A stretch of 64,000 nt of DNA from Trachythela sp. YZ-2020 (GCA_016169945.1 JADLSH010000333.1:2108001-2172000); one strand, 5' to 3'; positions 22,879 through 34,360 are shown, numbered from the stretch's first letter. A program made the numbers and translations. Notes: generated by a model from the letters alone, not told the origin.

Positions 22879-25318
22879 ATGAAGCGATCTCTTCCTGTTG
22901 ACAAAGGTCAGACATCCGAGTCAAACGACTTCGAATCTGACCTTTCCAACCAAGATCAAGATGAACCAACCTTACCTACGGGCAAACCTAAAAAGAAGAA
23001 GTACGACCAAAAATTTTTAAATTCCTGGCTGACTGAACCACAATTCAAACACTGCTTGAACAGCGAAAAGGTGCTCCCTACTGCAAGATTTGTAATTGCT
23101 CGCTATCTTGCGCAAAGACGGCCATAAAACGACACATGGAAAATAAGAAACACAAGAACTTGTGTCAAATAAGAGAGCAGGTAAGTGCACCGATAACCTC
23201 TATGTTGGGAACACGAGGAAACCCAGCAAGGATCGAGATAAAACTTTGTTCCTTTATAACAGATAAAAATCTTCCAATCAGTATTGTGGAAGATCTTGTG
23301 CCCCTACTACGAAATCTTTTTCCCTCCGATCCAGCTCTCCGTGAAGTTAAGCTGGGGAAACAAAAGGCCACCAATATAATTCGACAAGTACTCTATTAAA
23401 GAGTGTGTTTCTAAACTTAAAGAGAATACATTTTCATTGATTATCGACGAAACTACAGATAAATCAACAACGTCACAGCTTGCCATTCTTGCAGTTTATT
23501 TCAACGAACAAACATTTAAACTTGAAATAATTGTAATCGATCTTGTACCACTGTCAGATGGAGCTGCTGAGACGATCTACAAGGCCCTACTCGACAGCCT
23601 AAAAGAAAGAGGCATTTCAATTAAAAACGTAATTGGTTTCTCTGCTGACACATGCAATGTAATGTTTGGTGCCAATCACTCAGTTGTCCAGATGCTGGTG
23701 AAAGATCATCCATGGATAATACCCATTTGATCATTTGATCCATCTGTGCAGCTCACATGCATCAAACGTTTTTCCTAAAACCGTGGAAGACATGTGCAGG
23801 AACATATTTTCTCATTTCAGCATGTCCAGTAAAAGAGGAGGCATTCAAAGAGTTCCAGCAATTTCTTGATTTGAAAGAGCTCAAGATCCTGCGTCCAGGT
23901 AATGCAGTAATTGGCAACAAGCTGTTGCTGTAACCCTGCCAAGCTATTTACTAGTGTATATGTTGTTGTTGTTATTGGCAAAGTTTTTTAATTAACCTTT
24001 TGGTAATACTTGTACAATCAAGTTGCTGGCCCCCAGCTACTTCAGTATTTAACACTGAGCTTGTGCCCAGTGCATAGGAGCACTTAGTTTAATTTTAATT
24101 GCACACAAATATTAATATATTGTACTAATTGTATGATTATGTTAATACTTGTATTCCCTCATTGTTCCTCATTGCTACACTATGTTTGTGTATTTGAACA
24201 TTACACTTTTCCACTTTTTGTTTGTTAAACTGTAGGTTATACCCGATGGTTATCTATGAAAGCATGTGTGAAGAGAATCCTTGAGCAGTATGCAGCCTTT
24301 AAACTTTACTTTATTGATGTTGTAGTTGAAGATCCTACACACACTCATGATGCAATTCTCACAAGTTTAAACAATAAGTTCATGCAAGTCTACCTGGAAT
24401 TTATGGATTTCAATTTAGGTAGGTTTGTGTTGTTCAACCTGCTTTTCCAGAGTGAAATGCCACAGCTCCACTAGCTGAAAGGGGAGGTGGATAACCTCAT
24501 CAAGGCTATGTGTCTAGACTTCATGGATGTGGGATATGTGCGAAGCACCGATGCACTGAAGATTGACCCATGCAAGAAAGACAAGCACCAGCCTCTGGAT
24601 AAAGTTTATCTTGGCATTCTGGCAGCAGATACCATGTCTATAGTCAAGGAAGAGCGTGGCAATGGAGATCCAGACATTGCACTTGTTTATTCCCAGTGTC
24701 AAAGGTTCTTGATCGAGGCTGTACAGCAAATTCAATCCCGATTTGCTGATTGCCACCAAGTAGCTGAGCTTGTTTCATGCCTTTTGCCAAGTAATGCTTA
24801 CATTACTTCAAGATGAAGATTCCTTCATTACGTGGATTGTACAGCAAGATGCCTATCCTTAAAGAGGTTGCTGATTTGCAGAAGGTAGATCAGGAATGGA
24901 GATCTCATTTTATGAATCCCAAGTTGAGCGAAGATCTCACAACAGAGGAATACTGGCAAGTTGTATTTACTGAAAAGCAATCACCAAATGAACTTGCCAG
25001 ACCAAATTTAGTCAAAGTCCTGAAGTTTTGTTCTCTTTGCCTTTCTCCAATGCTGCTGTAGAAAGAGTGTTTAGCCAGCTAAATTTGATCAAAACAGATC
25101 ACAGAGCTTGTTTAAAGCAAGAATGTTTACTTGCTTTACTAACAACAAAAATGACTCTTTTGAAATCCGACAAATTAGATATGCCTGCAACTGTAAGGCT
25201 TGAACCATCAAGGGATATGCTTAGCCTCCACAAGGAGATGGTGACAAATGCTGACAATGATGAGGTCACCCAGCTAAGGAAAGATTTCATGAAGAAACTT
25301 AATATTGCATCAGCATGA
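22879..25318 (+). pseudogene. hAT transposase, broken, with one intron
   Basis: The product would begin at ATG 22879 with an acidic then Lys-rich region. A BED-type zinc finger follows (APYCKICNC then KRHMENKKHKN, about 23080-23160). The catalytic domain has LIIDETTDKS near 23437-23466 and GFSADTCNVMFG near 23635. After an intron (23899-24235, GTAATG...ACTGTAG, phase 1) the frame resumes with YTRWLSMK. The C-terminal dimerisation region has LPFSNAAVERVFSQLNLIKTDHR at 25039-25107. Breaks: frame changes near 23070, 23398, 23730, 24812 and 25030, and TAG at 24472-24474. The gene cannot make a full transposase. The domain order matches ZBED/SCAND3-like hAT proteins. Confidence 0.88.
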
Positions 25319-26039
25319 CTGAAATACTGTTATACTGAACGCCCAAGATAGATTAATTACTTTGGGACTTGTTGATACTTTGAATAATTATGTACTCAAC
25401 TGGAGAATTTTATCATTGCACGCCTTTAACTGTTAATTGTTAAACACATTGTGGAGATTTAGATGGGGAAATATTCAGGACGTTATGCTCATATTTCATT
25501 TTTATATTAACGTTATGCTCATATTTCACTATTAATAATTAAAAGTAAAAGAATGAGAGTCGTAGATATATATTAAATATATTGACATGGTATTATGAAG
25601 AAACTAAATGCTGTGACGTATCATCAGTGATTAACACTGATGATATAAATATCATCAGTGATTAACACTACATTTCCCAATTAATACTTTGATTTACTCG
25701 TGTAGATATTTCATCTAATGAGTGCAACTCTGCAACAGTCACATTGTCACAAATTGAATTGACAAATGTCAAAATTCATTACAGCGATATTCACATTGTC
25801 ACAAATTGAATTGACAAGTGTCAAAATTCATTACAACGATATTTCACTGTTTCAATGCCTTTGAAATTAGCACTATAACACTAAACAGTCTAAAGATAAA
25901 TTAGTAGGGCTTTGGTAGGGCTGTAAGCAGTAAAATAACTAAAAGTCTTTTCAAGGAAATTTTATTCCATGGTCAAGGAAATCTAAGGAAATTTTGACAC
26001 AAAAGTAAGGAATTTCAAAACTAAATAGTGGAAGCACTG

Positions 26040-26047
26040 ATAAGAGA
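26040..26047. repeat. Right 8-bp target-site duplication of the hAT element
   Basis: ATAAGAGA, identical to 22551-22558. Confidence 0.9.
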
Positions 26048-26703
26048 AGATATTCACATAGATGGTATTCGCAAACATCTATATGCCCTCAGGAATGTCG
26101 ATATACAACGTGTTGCATCAACACTGAAAGACAAAAATTTTCAAGGTTTGGCATGTAAGCTTAGCGTGAAAATGTTAGAAACGTTAAGAAAAGCAGCACA
26201 ACACGTTCCAAGGAATATTTCTAGAGTTGTTGATGGGAAATCATTACGAATAGACTACATATACAAAATATTTGCCCTCATGTCGACAAGTAACATGACA
26301 ATACAAGATGTTGGGTTTATGTTAATATAATGGAATCATACTGTCCATCCTTTTTCTCGAGTCAAGACGTGAATGATAAGCTGTTAGGATTACTAAGTCG
26401 GAAAATATGCCATTTATCAAGTTTCTTATCCCACCTGTTAGTGCGTGTTTTCAATGTGGCAAGTCATTTATGATGCGAAAGTACCCTGTGAAGGTAAAAC
26501 TCTTTTCTATTAATGGCCCAATACCATGCTCCAAGATAACGCTTGAATGTAGAGATTGTTCCTGTGTGTATGATATCTGTAAGTTCTCAAAGAAAGAGGG
26601 GATGCATCTCTATCCAACAGAAACTGAAGTCGATATTGTGGAAGTGAGCAACGTCACATATGTTGATTTGAAATTGTGTAAATGGTTCCTGTCTCTGAGG
26701 TAA

Positions 26704-27575
26704 GCAACAAACACAGTTTCATTTAAATAGGCTAGTAAGACATGTAACCTAATAAAAAAATTACCTTGTATAGTTCAAGTTGAGAGGGAGGGAAATATAG
26801 ATAAATTTACTTTTAGTTATTAGGAATTTTATGTCACAGAAAACCTCTCCCCTGAGTCCCCTTGTATATTTGAATGTACTGATCAATATTTACCAATCTG
26901 GGGCCGGTTGTTCAAACGTTGGTTAGTTTAATTCTAGGTTAAGAGCTGGTTTATAGACCTGGAAATATTTTTGCAGCAAGGTTTGAAGTAAATCGGGGTG
27001 AAGAAATACACAAAAACAGTGGGTTAAATATTAATACAGCTAGGGTTTACATGTAATACTGCTAATCAAAATAGTACTCTTTATTTAATCAATTTTATTC
27101 ATTTCACCAATATTCTAAAGTTCCATAATTTTTTTCTTGTTCATAATAGCAAACTTTTGCTTTTCTTTACATGCTTGTGCAGTAATCATTGATGGGTATC
27201 ATTTATTGAGTTTGCTGAAGCATATAATGATATATTTGAAGCAGACTTCTCTAAATATGGAGTGGTTTTGGCAGGGCTTAACCCCATAGTGCATTCCCGG
27301 GGCCTCCCGCCACAGATCTGGGGCGGACAGAAATACCAGGAAACTCCCACCAAGGGGAATTTGGCCGTTTTTGGCAGAGGTATACAAATGGTTGGCGGGA
27401 GTTGGGAAGTCAAGATTCCTGGCTGGTGGAAGATGAGGAGCTTTCAGCTTTGAATTTTATAATAATTAATAATTAATTTGGATATTGGGAACGTTTGTCT
27501 GCCATACTGCCATACTTCAAAAATACTGCCATACTTCAAAAATACTGCCATACTTCATTTAATACATGTTGGGGC
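26704..27575. other. Non-coding stretch
   Basis: At 26901-26921 GGGGCCGGTTGTTCAAACGTT resembles a word common in invertebrate miniature elements (recollection only). Around 27275-27430 a more GC-rich block (CCCGGGGCCTCCCGCC, then CACCAAGGGGAATTTGG) stands out and may be an insertion of unknown type. TAATAATTAATAATTAAT lies at 27458-27475. A 19-bp unit (CATACTTCAAAAATACTGC) is repeated at 27500-27560. No gene is supported. Confidence 0.4.
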
Positions 27576-27890
27576 TTCGGTGGTGCAATCTCTGATATCG
27601 TGGGTTCAAGTCTCGTTGGGGACGACTTATGATAGCTATGTGAAAAGATTTAGTCAATGCTCTGCCGAAAGTTGTGGGTTTTCTCCGGGTATTCCGGTTT
27701 GTTGACAGGGTGGGTTGGGTTTAACCCCTAACTGCCCTTCCATCGTAGCTGTGCTCTGTGATGGCGAGCAAAAGGTGGCTGCCATATGCGCCCTTGAAAG
27801 CCTTCGACTTGGTCACATTGAGCTGTGTCCTTCGCAATTCAGCGTAGCTCTCAGCTGCAAGTAAGGATAATAAGCACCTCTGCTTACTGC
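27576..27890 (+). repeat. SINE-like repeat with tRNA-type promoter boxes
   Basis: Starting near GGCTTCGGTGGTGCAATC (A-box-like) and TGGGTTCAAGTC (close to the B-box GGTTCRANTCC), the repeat looks like a tRNA-derived SINE head. Its body contains GTTTTCTCCGGGTATTCCGG, the reverse of the core at 13201-13228, followed by a unique tail reaching AAGTAAGGATAATAAGCA. Three TACTTACT-like tail words follow. The assignment to a named SINE family was not possible. Confidence 0.5.
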
Positions 27891-28340
27891 TTACTTACTT
27901 ATAGACAACATGTTATGATGTTAATGGTTTGTCAAACAAATATTGAATAAGTCATGTATATGAATCAAATAGTAGCTAAAATAGTACATTGCATAGTACC
28001 TGTATAGCCTAAAACAAGTCTAGACAACAACCACCCCAGTCCCCATAGTCGGAGTATATGTAAATATTTAAAGTCCGCTGGTCCACTGACAGAACATTAT
28101 TTGTATAACGAAAACATATTCAATTGTTATTGTTAATAATGTAAAAGCCTTTTAATATAATGTTTAATAATGGCTGGCTAATTATATTTATGTAGTAATT
28201 AGACTCTTGAAAGTAGACTTTTTACAGATCAATAACCAATGAAACCACATACATGTATTATATGAACATTTGACAACTGAAAATGCCATATCTAAAACTC
28301 CACCATACTGCTATACGAACTAGAAAATAATGGCTGGCAT
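27891..28340. other. Non-coding stretch
   Basis: Nothing recognised. Confidence 0.35.
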
Positions 28341-28348
28341 TCTTGTAG

Positions 28349-31300
28349 GAAAAATGGTTAGAGAAAAGTTGCTGTGTTTGTAAGAAGGAAAACAGTGGAG
28401 CACATGAATGATATGTTTGCAAAAGCCCAGTTCATGCTATTTGTGGTAGCATATTGAATGATGATGATGAAGGCTATGGATAAAAAATAACATGCAAGAA
28501 CTGTGAAAACAGTGAGCCACCAGCAAAGAAGACCACTTCTTGGTGTATAAAATATTCTCCCAATACATCCATTACTAACCTGAAGCACAAGAAAGCACAA
28601 CATGCAACACAAGTTAAGTCCAGTGCTAAATAGCAGAGGAGGGTGGACAGCTGTCACATGATATTTTTCGACCAATGAGGAGACGCTATTTTCTCAGCGC
28701 TCGCAAGAAGAAAGTGGATTGTGAAATTTGCATTCGTCTCATAAATACGGAAATATTTCGCTTTGTTATTCAAATTTGCAATTAAATTCGATGCACACCC
28801 GTTCAATGAATATTAATCTACTCCCAAGCGAAGAATTTTGGAAGGTAAACGTCGTTTTGTACTATATTTTTATATTTAATGCAGGCACTTATGCGTCACG
28901 TGGAAATACGAGGCTGTTTCAACTATCAACTTTTGAAATAGAAAATATCGAATTTCCATGGTTCGATTTTGCTAATTTTCGCATAATGTGATAGATTAAA
29001 GCCTAATCTTTCGTTTTAACTGCCCCCACCTATCCGCGCCACTCACCGTTTTCGAGATATTCGCTGCTGAATTTTCAATACGATTTTGCACTTTCTAAAA
29101 ATAACTCCAACTTTTGAAGTTTCCCTTCTTATCATTTGCATTTTATTAAAATATTTTAAACTTTTTGTAATATCAATGAATTATATGTTTAAACGCATTT
29201 GCTTGATCAGTTTTTGATGGATATTTTAGAAATTATGAAACGTGTTTTCGTTTGTTTTCATGATTGAAGTTAGTCGTGTCTTGGCGACGTGTTGACTAAA
29301 GTCCGCGTCTGTTTACAATTTTCAAACTAAAGTATCTAGAATTTCCATGGTTCGATTTTCGTAATTTTTGTATAATGATGAAGACAAATGTATAAACTTT
29401 AAATCTGCTGGAATGATCCCGGTGATCCCCTGGCAGTTTTCGAGATATTAGGCATCGAAGTGATCATAGTCATTTCGACGTTTGCCAAAATGGCATCTAA
29501 TAGTTTAGGAAGATATTGAGCCACCAAAGCTTGTTTTTCCCAATGAATCTTGAAACCTCTTTAATAGAAAGAGCGTTATTCTTTAGAGCAAGCGTTAAAG
29601 TACTTTTGAATGAATTTTAGGAGATTTAGAAGTTATTTGCATGTTTAGAGATTTTATATCTGGGCTAGTTTCTGGCTCTGTCTGCAATTTTGTTGTCTGA
29701 TGGCCCGCTCGACTCGCAAATATGGAATATTTTGTCGTTGTTATTCAATTTTTTTTCTGGAATGCACCCATGCTATTTCAATAACTATTGATCTACCTAT
29801 GTGAGCAGTATTTTGTAAGGTAAACGTTATTTTGATCTTTTTTGTAGGCTGTACGTCGTCATATTGTATTAATCCGATGCCATCTCTGTCAACAATCTGT
29901 GAAGTTGAACACCTCGAATTTCCACAATTGACGCAGTGATTGCTCGTTTTTTCTGAAGAAGTGGACTTTACTGTTTAAAATAAGTGCTGAGTTTTAGAAG
30001 AAAATTTTAGAAGTAAAATTTGTTGTTTATTTACAGATTTGTATTTTCGGTTGAATTCTATCATTGTATTGTTAATTTGCCTTCTTGGTGAATATTTGCT
30101 TTCTTTAATATTTATTTATATATGTAGAGAATATGTATGTGCTATGTATTTTCAATAAAAATGAAACTGTATATTACTGTAAAGTTTGTTTTGTCTACAT
30201 TTCACCCGTAATTTCTGTTGCAAAAAAGTATATAGAAGTTCTTTGACAACCTCAATATGCGGGTTTTCAGTAGTCACAATGTGCTATTGGGTAAATAAAT
30301 AACTAAATACATATTAAAAGTCGAATCCTTTGATGCCAGCAGAATCAATCTGGCCAATAAATATTTAGTTAACTGTCTGTACTGCACTCCTCACTAGTTG
30401 CACAATGTACATTACAAATACAGACGATCACTCGCAGCCTTTGAGATTTCTGCACAAATAAATCCTCAGATCGAGAGACTCAAAGAGCCTTGTTATACCT
30501 CCATTACAAAACACTAAACACATCCATAATGATGGCATTGAGTCTCCGTAACAATAGCGTCTATTTTCGCAGAATTTGCTATGGCCTGAGATGTTGACTT
30601 CACGGCAGTCAACGCATAAATGAGGCCGCACGTGGAAACATACGCTCATTACCCATGATGCTTTGCGGCCTGCTGTCCAACCTCCTCTGGCTAAATAGTG
30701 AAACTAGATGTATTTGTTTGGAATGTTACCACAACAATGAAGATCCAAAAGTGTTTGTGATCTCAAGTCAAGACCAAAGCACAAAGGAGAGACATATCAA
30801 AAGACATCACCCTGAAGCACATTGAACGAAATCCATATTTATAACTTTGAATGTCATGGAAGTGATTTAGAGCAAGCCCGTCAGTTGTACTATGAGATTT
30901 CAAGCAATGCAGAAACAGGCCCTTGTAAAAGTCGATGAGGACTTAGTATACAAATCGTTGTACACTGATGAAGCAGTTTATTCCATGTTTGGAACAGAGC
31001 TCTGTCTCATAATTGACATCGCATTGGATAAGGGAGGTCCAGAATCCATTGTTGAATCATACTACTCAACTATGAAATCATAACAGCAATCAGGAGGTCA
31101 AAGTAATGATACATTGTCACTTCGTACCAAGCTTGACTGGTGTTTACCTAATGTCTTGCAAGGAAAGACAATTACCAAAGAGGTAGCTAGTCTTTATATC
31201 AACGGTGATAAAAGGAAAGGCCTGAGGAAACACCGTTCTCCCGTATTATGTGATCGACCTGCTGTTGGTGACACTAGAAAAGTCATTAAAAGAATTAAGG

Positions 31301-31440
31301 AAACTGAAGTTATAATTTATAATTTAAGCTTTATTAAGAAAACTTTGCAGCTGCGAAAGCAAGCTGAATTGCGTTATCGTACATTAAAATCTAGATTTAT
31401 ACTATATACAATAAAATATATTACAAATAATGCTGAATAG
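28349..31440 (+). pseudogene. Cysteine-rich gene of unknown function, split by a DNA transposon
   Basis: Left part (28349-28633): a cysteine cluster CCVCKKENSGAHE, then CKSPVHAICG, DDDEGYG and ITCKNCENSE, broken by two TGA/TAA codons. Right part (30690-31440): a second cluster (TRCICLECYHNNEDPKVF), then KERHIKRHHPEAH. A longer region follows with VDEDLVYKSLYTDEAVYSMFGTELC and LRTKLDWCLPNVLQGK, in one frame interrupted by TAA 31081-31083. Between the two parts sits the 2,056-bp element with 9-bp duplications. I recall similar uncharacterised proteins in cnidarians but no function. The stops show that it is decayed. The first cluster resembles zinc modules found in some transposon-derived proteins. 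Confidence 0.55.
28634..30689. mobile_element. Non-autonomous DNA transposon, 2,056 bp, 9-bp TSD
   Basis: The left end CAGAGGAGGGTGGACAGC and the right end (reverse complement CAGAGGAGGTTGGACAGC) form an 18-bp terminal inverted repeat with one mismatch. Both sides are flanked by GCTAAATAG (28625-28633 and 30690-30698). A 9-bp duplication is typical of Mutator-like elements; an 8-bp hAT duplication with a chance ninth base cannot be excluded. Inside, no transposase is seen. Instead there are two or three diverged copies of a block with GAATTTCCATGGTTCGATTTT (28950 and 29339, weaker at 29920) and of TATTCAAATTTGCAATT-like sequence (28768 and 29740). Confidence 0.85.
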
Positions 31441-31645
31441 CAAAGGGAATGTAGCTTTTCTTAAACCGTTCCGTTCGGCATTTAACCAGTGATAAACTCC
31501 GCTTCTGTCTCAAGTTATAAGTTATCGGTTCTCTCTTCGGTAAGAGTTCAGAAAGTTTGTCATTATTCTCAAGGATAGCAAAAAGTTTCTCGAGTAGGAC
31601 ATGTTCAACTTGGTATACGAGAATTAGTGAATTCAAATGAGGCAA
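31421..31645 (-). pseudogene. C-terminal end of a non-LTR retrotransposon ORF2
   Basis: The frame ends with YNLRQKRSLSLVKCRT followed by ERFKKSYIPFAIQHY. This matches the conserved tail of jockey/CR1-type LINE proteins (Y-x-L-R..., then R-x-x-x-x-K-x-S-[FY]-I-P). No RT core is next to it. Confidence 0.5.
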
Positions 31646-32382
31646 AAACGAAGCTTCAAAAGTATTTTAAAAGCCAAAAGAACCGATTAAGATCGGAGCA
31701 ATTGTTGTGATAAACCAAGTCTATGGATTTTAAACAAACATAACTGCAGTATATAGTAGCCTGTATGGCTCATGGCTGGACGCATAATATAGATTAGCTG
31801 CATGTAAGTTTTTATAACATATTTTTATAACATCTGATAACATCAACATTGAAATAATTGAAAAATGTAGTTTTCATACAGATTTTATAAAGAATTAAAG
31901 ATTACTTTTTACAGTTGATACAGTACACGTATATGCATTTAGCTGCACATAAATGACACAATTACCATGACTAATTGTGAAATTATATAAAAATGAGAAT
32001 ATAATTAGAAAAAATTAGTGGGTATTAATAAATGTATAAATATAATATTGTTTTCATCCCATCTGTATGGTATTGCTTTAAAACAACCATTTATATTTCA
32101 TTTAATTACCAATTTGAATTTATATAACAAAGTAAATGAATTGACTGGTATTAATAATTGTTATGTGGCAGTGCTATCTCATTGATGGGAAAAGTCGTCT
32201 AACATCATAGTAAAATAACAATGTGGGGTACACGAGGGCCCAATGCGACTTCGCCCCTGTTTATAGGAGCTCTATATAAAGGCCTGCTCCCTCCTAGATG
32301 ACAGCCTGTGTGCTAATTCAATATATGATAATATATGATTGGAGGGCCAATCCTCCTAGTAGGGATGAGTAAAAAACTTGCA
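31646..32382. other. Non-coding stretch left of the Maverick-like element
   Basis: AT-rich DNA; no gene or repeat recognised. Confidence 0.4.
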
Positions 32383-32387
32383 GTATC

Positions 32388-32797
32388 AGTAGTTATATAA
32401 TTTTGATTGACTTTTATTATGGGGGGTGTGAATATTTTTTTAAAAACGCCTAATAAAATATAGAAATTATTGCGCAATAATTGGGGAAAAAAAGCACTGA
32501 CTCATAAAAAAATGGTCTCTACGGACGGGGGGGAGCTTGAACTAATTAGTGATTACACACACATGCGTGTGGACATCAACAGTGCCTATAGGTGATGGGG
32601 TTGGTTGGTATCCCTTTATTTCAAAAAATTAGAAAGATCGATCGTCTACAAGAACATGATGTATAACTCACAGCTTGAAATAAAATAATGAAAACGATTT
32701 AGGGTTTTTAGGTAGTTATACAAACATGAATCTAACCTGTTCTTTTTTGAAAAAAGAGCACAACAGTGTGTATATAATAGGGTTTTTATATAAATTA
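32388..32797. repeat. Left terminal inverted repeat of the Maverick-like element
   Basis: Matches the reverse complement of 44319-44845 from AGTAGTTATATAATTTTG to ATAGGGTTTTTATA. Shared landmarks are TTATTATGGGGGGTGTGAATATTTT, TAATGAAAACGATTTAGGG and CACAACAGTGTGTATATAAT. The left copy lacks about 118 bases present in the right copy. Confidence 0.92.
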
Positions 32798-33099
32798 TAA
32801 ATATAAATTAGGCAAATTTCAAGCTGCACTGACGAACCGTTGAATATATATATAGTAAATTTTTTATAAAAACGGTATTGAAATTTGTAACTAATATAAC
32901 GAAGAATTCTAGAATGATTTTGTGATAATAAGATTTTAACTTATTTAATAGATTTTAACTTATTTAATAGATTGATTAGACACTGATAAGATTTTAACTT
33001 ATTTAATAGAGATTTCTCTGTTAGCAACAGCAGCGTTAAAATATGGTAGAAATTGATATCGGTCAGACAGTGGGGATTCGTTCGAGTGGTGAGAATGTG

Positions 33100-33117
33100 T
33101 GGTTTTTTAAAAAACCA
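33100..33117. repeat. Perfect 18-bp palindrome
   Basis: TGGTTTTTTAAAAAACCA, followed by a (AT)n run (33124-33145). Function unknown. Confidence 0.8.
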
Positions 33118-33399
33118 TGTATACATATATATATATATATATATAGTATTGTGAAAACGATTGTTAAGAACTTTTCACTATATAATGCTAGATTTCTTAA
33201 TGTGTTTTCAGTTCCCAAATCGCGATTTGTTTGTTAACTGTTTGATTTGATGTAAATTTCTCTACGAATTTTTTAAAAGGTGGATACGCGTTATCTGCCT
33301 ATAAAAAATGTGGCTGTCGCTTTTTCTTAAAAAGAAAAAACCAACTTAAATTCTTGATCGCGTATTGTTAGACACACAAGAAGTGTTTACTCAATATGA

Positions 33400-33840
33400 T
33401 AATTACTGCACAACGGCAAGTGTGCCGAATCTGAGAAGAACACTTCTATTGAAGTGGATGTATATGATAATTACAACACAAGAGCACTGAATTCGGCATT
33501 TATCAAACCCAAATTGAAAAAATGTTATTGTTAAACACTGATTCAACAGTGAGAACTTGAAGCAAGGGTGAAAAGAATATACATTTATTGAATGGGTTGT
33601 ATAAACAGTTGATATGATAATCACCACCGACAAGAGAGAGGCATGAATAGCAAGCCTGCTTCTATAGCTGCTTATTTCAAGCTTCACAGCTGTACATTTG
33701 AAACAACCGATGCGTTTTCTTGTAGCGACTGCTAAAACAATTTTATTTCCCCCTACAATAACATAACATTTTATTTCCCTACAATAGGACAGAATATTTA
33801 TTGCTGCACCATCTAAGCTATGCGACACCCTGTACAACTG
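33400..33840 (-). other. Possible solo-LTR-like insertion
   Basis: The stretch contains TGTTATTGTT at about 33520 and its reverse-complement end ACAATAACA at about 33762, internal AATAAA signals and a duplicated TTTTATTTCC-CCTACAATA block (about 33739-33787). A 144-codon minus-strand frame covers it but has no recognised motif. The TG...CA type ends and polyadenylation signals would suit a solo LTR, but no flanking duplication was found. Confidence 0.25.
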
Positions 33841-33960
33841 ATCGTTAATAATTATTTACAATATTACTTAGATTGTTTTTCTTTCAATTTACAATAATGT
33901 GTATGCATTTCATAAGTATTATTTAATGTTTGACTCAAAATATGACAGTCATGTGATACT

Positions 33961-34360
33961 TTAGCGTGTTCTAATATTTTTTTTTAATTGTATAGCAACC
34001 CCTTTCATAATATCGTATGTCAGCTTGTTATGAACATGATACTCTGCCATTGATTTATTCTGTGTTAGTATATTATATTCAACCTTAAATGTTCCATCTT
34101 TTAAAGTATGTATAATTTTTGCTTGTGCACCTATTGTTTTTAAATCTAAAATTTCATCTAAATTCACAGTTTGTTGATACGGATCAACATAGAGCTTTCG
34201 TTTAAATCGACTTCCATATTATTTTCATCAATATACATCATACTGTCTGTAATTTTTCTAACTTTTCGTTCTTCGAAAACATTTTTCAAATACTGTTCGA
34301 TTTCCTTCCTTTCAAGACATTTTTTCTTCTTCTTTTCTTGGCGACTGCAGGTTTTTTGAG
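33961..34360 (-). pseudogene. Unrecognised Maverick ORF remnant
   Basis: Two minus-strand frames seem to belong together. One has RKEIEQYLKNVFEERKVRKI and MYIDENNMEVDLN, the other NLDEILDLKTIGAQAKI and MAEYHVHNKLTYDIMKGVAI, with a frameshift near 34170. An upstream piece is very basic (KKRRRKN). I do not recognise the family. Its position between the left repeat and the capsid genes, on the opposite strand, suggests an element gene of unknown role. Confidence 0.4.

Larger units (their letters stand above)
22559..26039 (+). mobile_element. Complete but inactive hAT transposon, 3,481 bp
   Basis: The element starts CAGGGTTTCCACT and ends AGTGGAAGCACTG, giving imperfect short terminal inverted repeats (CAG-G-TTCCACT). 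It is flanked by perfect 8-bp duplications, as expected for hAT. Both subterminal regions carry clusters of AAGGAAAT. The transposase gene inside is on the plus strand and broken. The 3' non-coding part (25320-25940) contains a 52-bp tandem duplication (25740-25843) and a 10-bp-arm hairpin (25620-25644). The intact duplication shows that both ends are original. Confidence 0.92.
22494..26703 (+). pseudogene. Reading frame split by the hAT insertion; cysteine-cluster protein
   Basis: An ATG at 22494 opens a basic N-terminus (MSKKKRVALSFDLDVVKDC). After 65 bases the frame runs into the hAT element. On the far side (26040-26330) the frame continues exactly if one copy of the 8-bp duplication is removed (DIHIDGIRKHLYALRNVDIQ and on). 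A stop at 26330 and frame changes then lead to 26407-26703. There, a cysteine cluster is seen (SACFQCGKSF, LECRDCSCVYDICKF, then EVSNVTYVDLKLCKWFLSL). This region resembles the CxC-type cysteine clusters associated with KDZ transposases; that link is from memory and moderate. The gene was probably already decaying or is itself transposon-derived. Confidence 0.6.

Noticed and set aside
22559..26039. hAT element as an active transposon
   Set aside because: At least five frame changes and one stop break the transposase.
27576..27650. Possible tRNA gene
   Set aside because: Only A- and B-box-like words are present and no cloverleaf could be drawn; a SINE head fits better.
28728..28991. 87-codon plus-strand frame inside the 2,056-bp element
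   Set aside because: It lies in an internally repeated block whose other copies are not open.
33403..33837. 144-codon minus-strand frame as a Maverick gene
   Set aside because: No motif and biased composition; it overlaps a possible LTR-like insertion.
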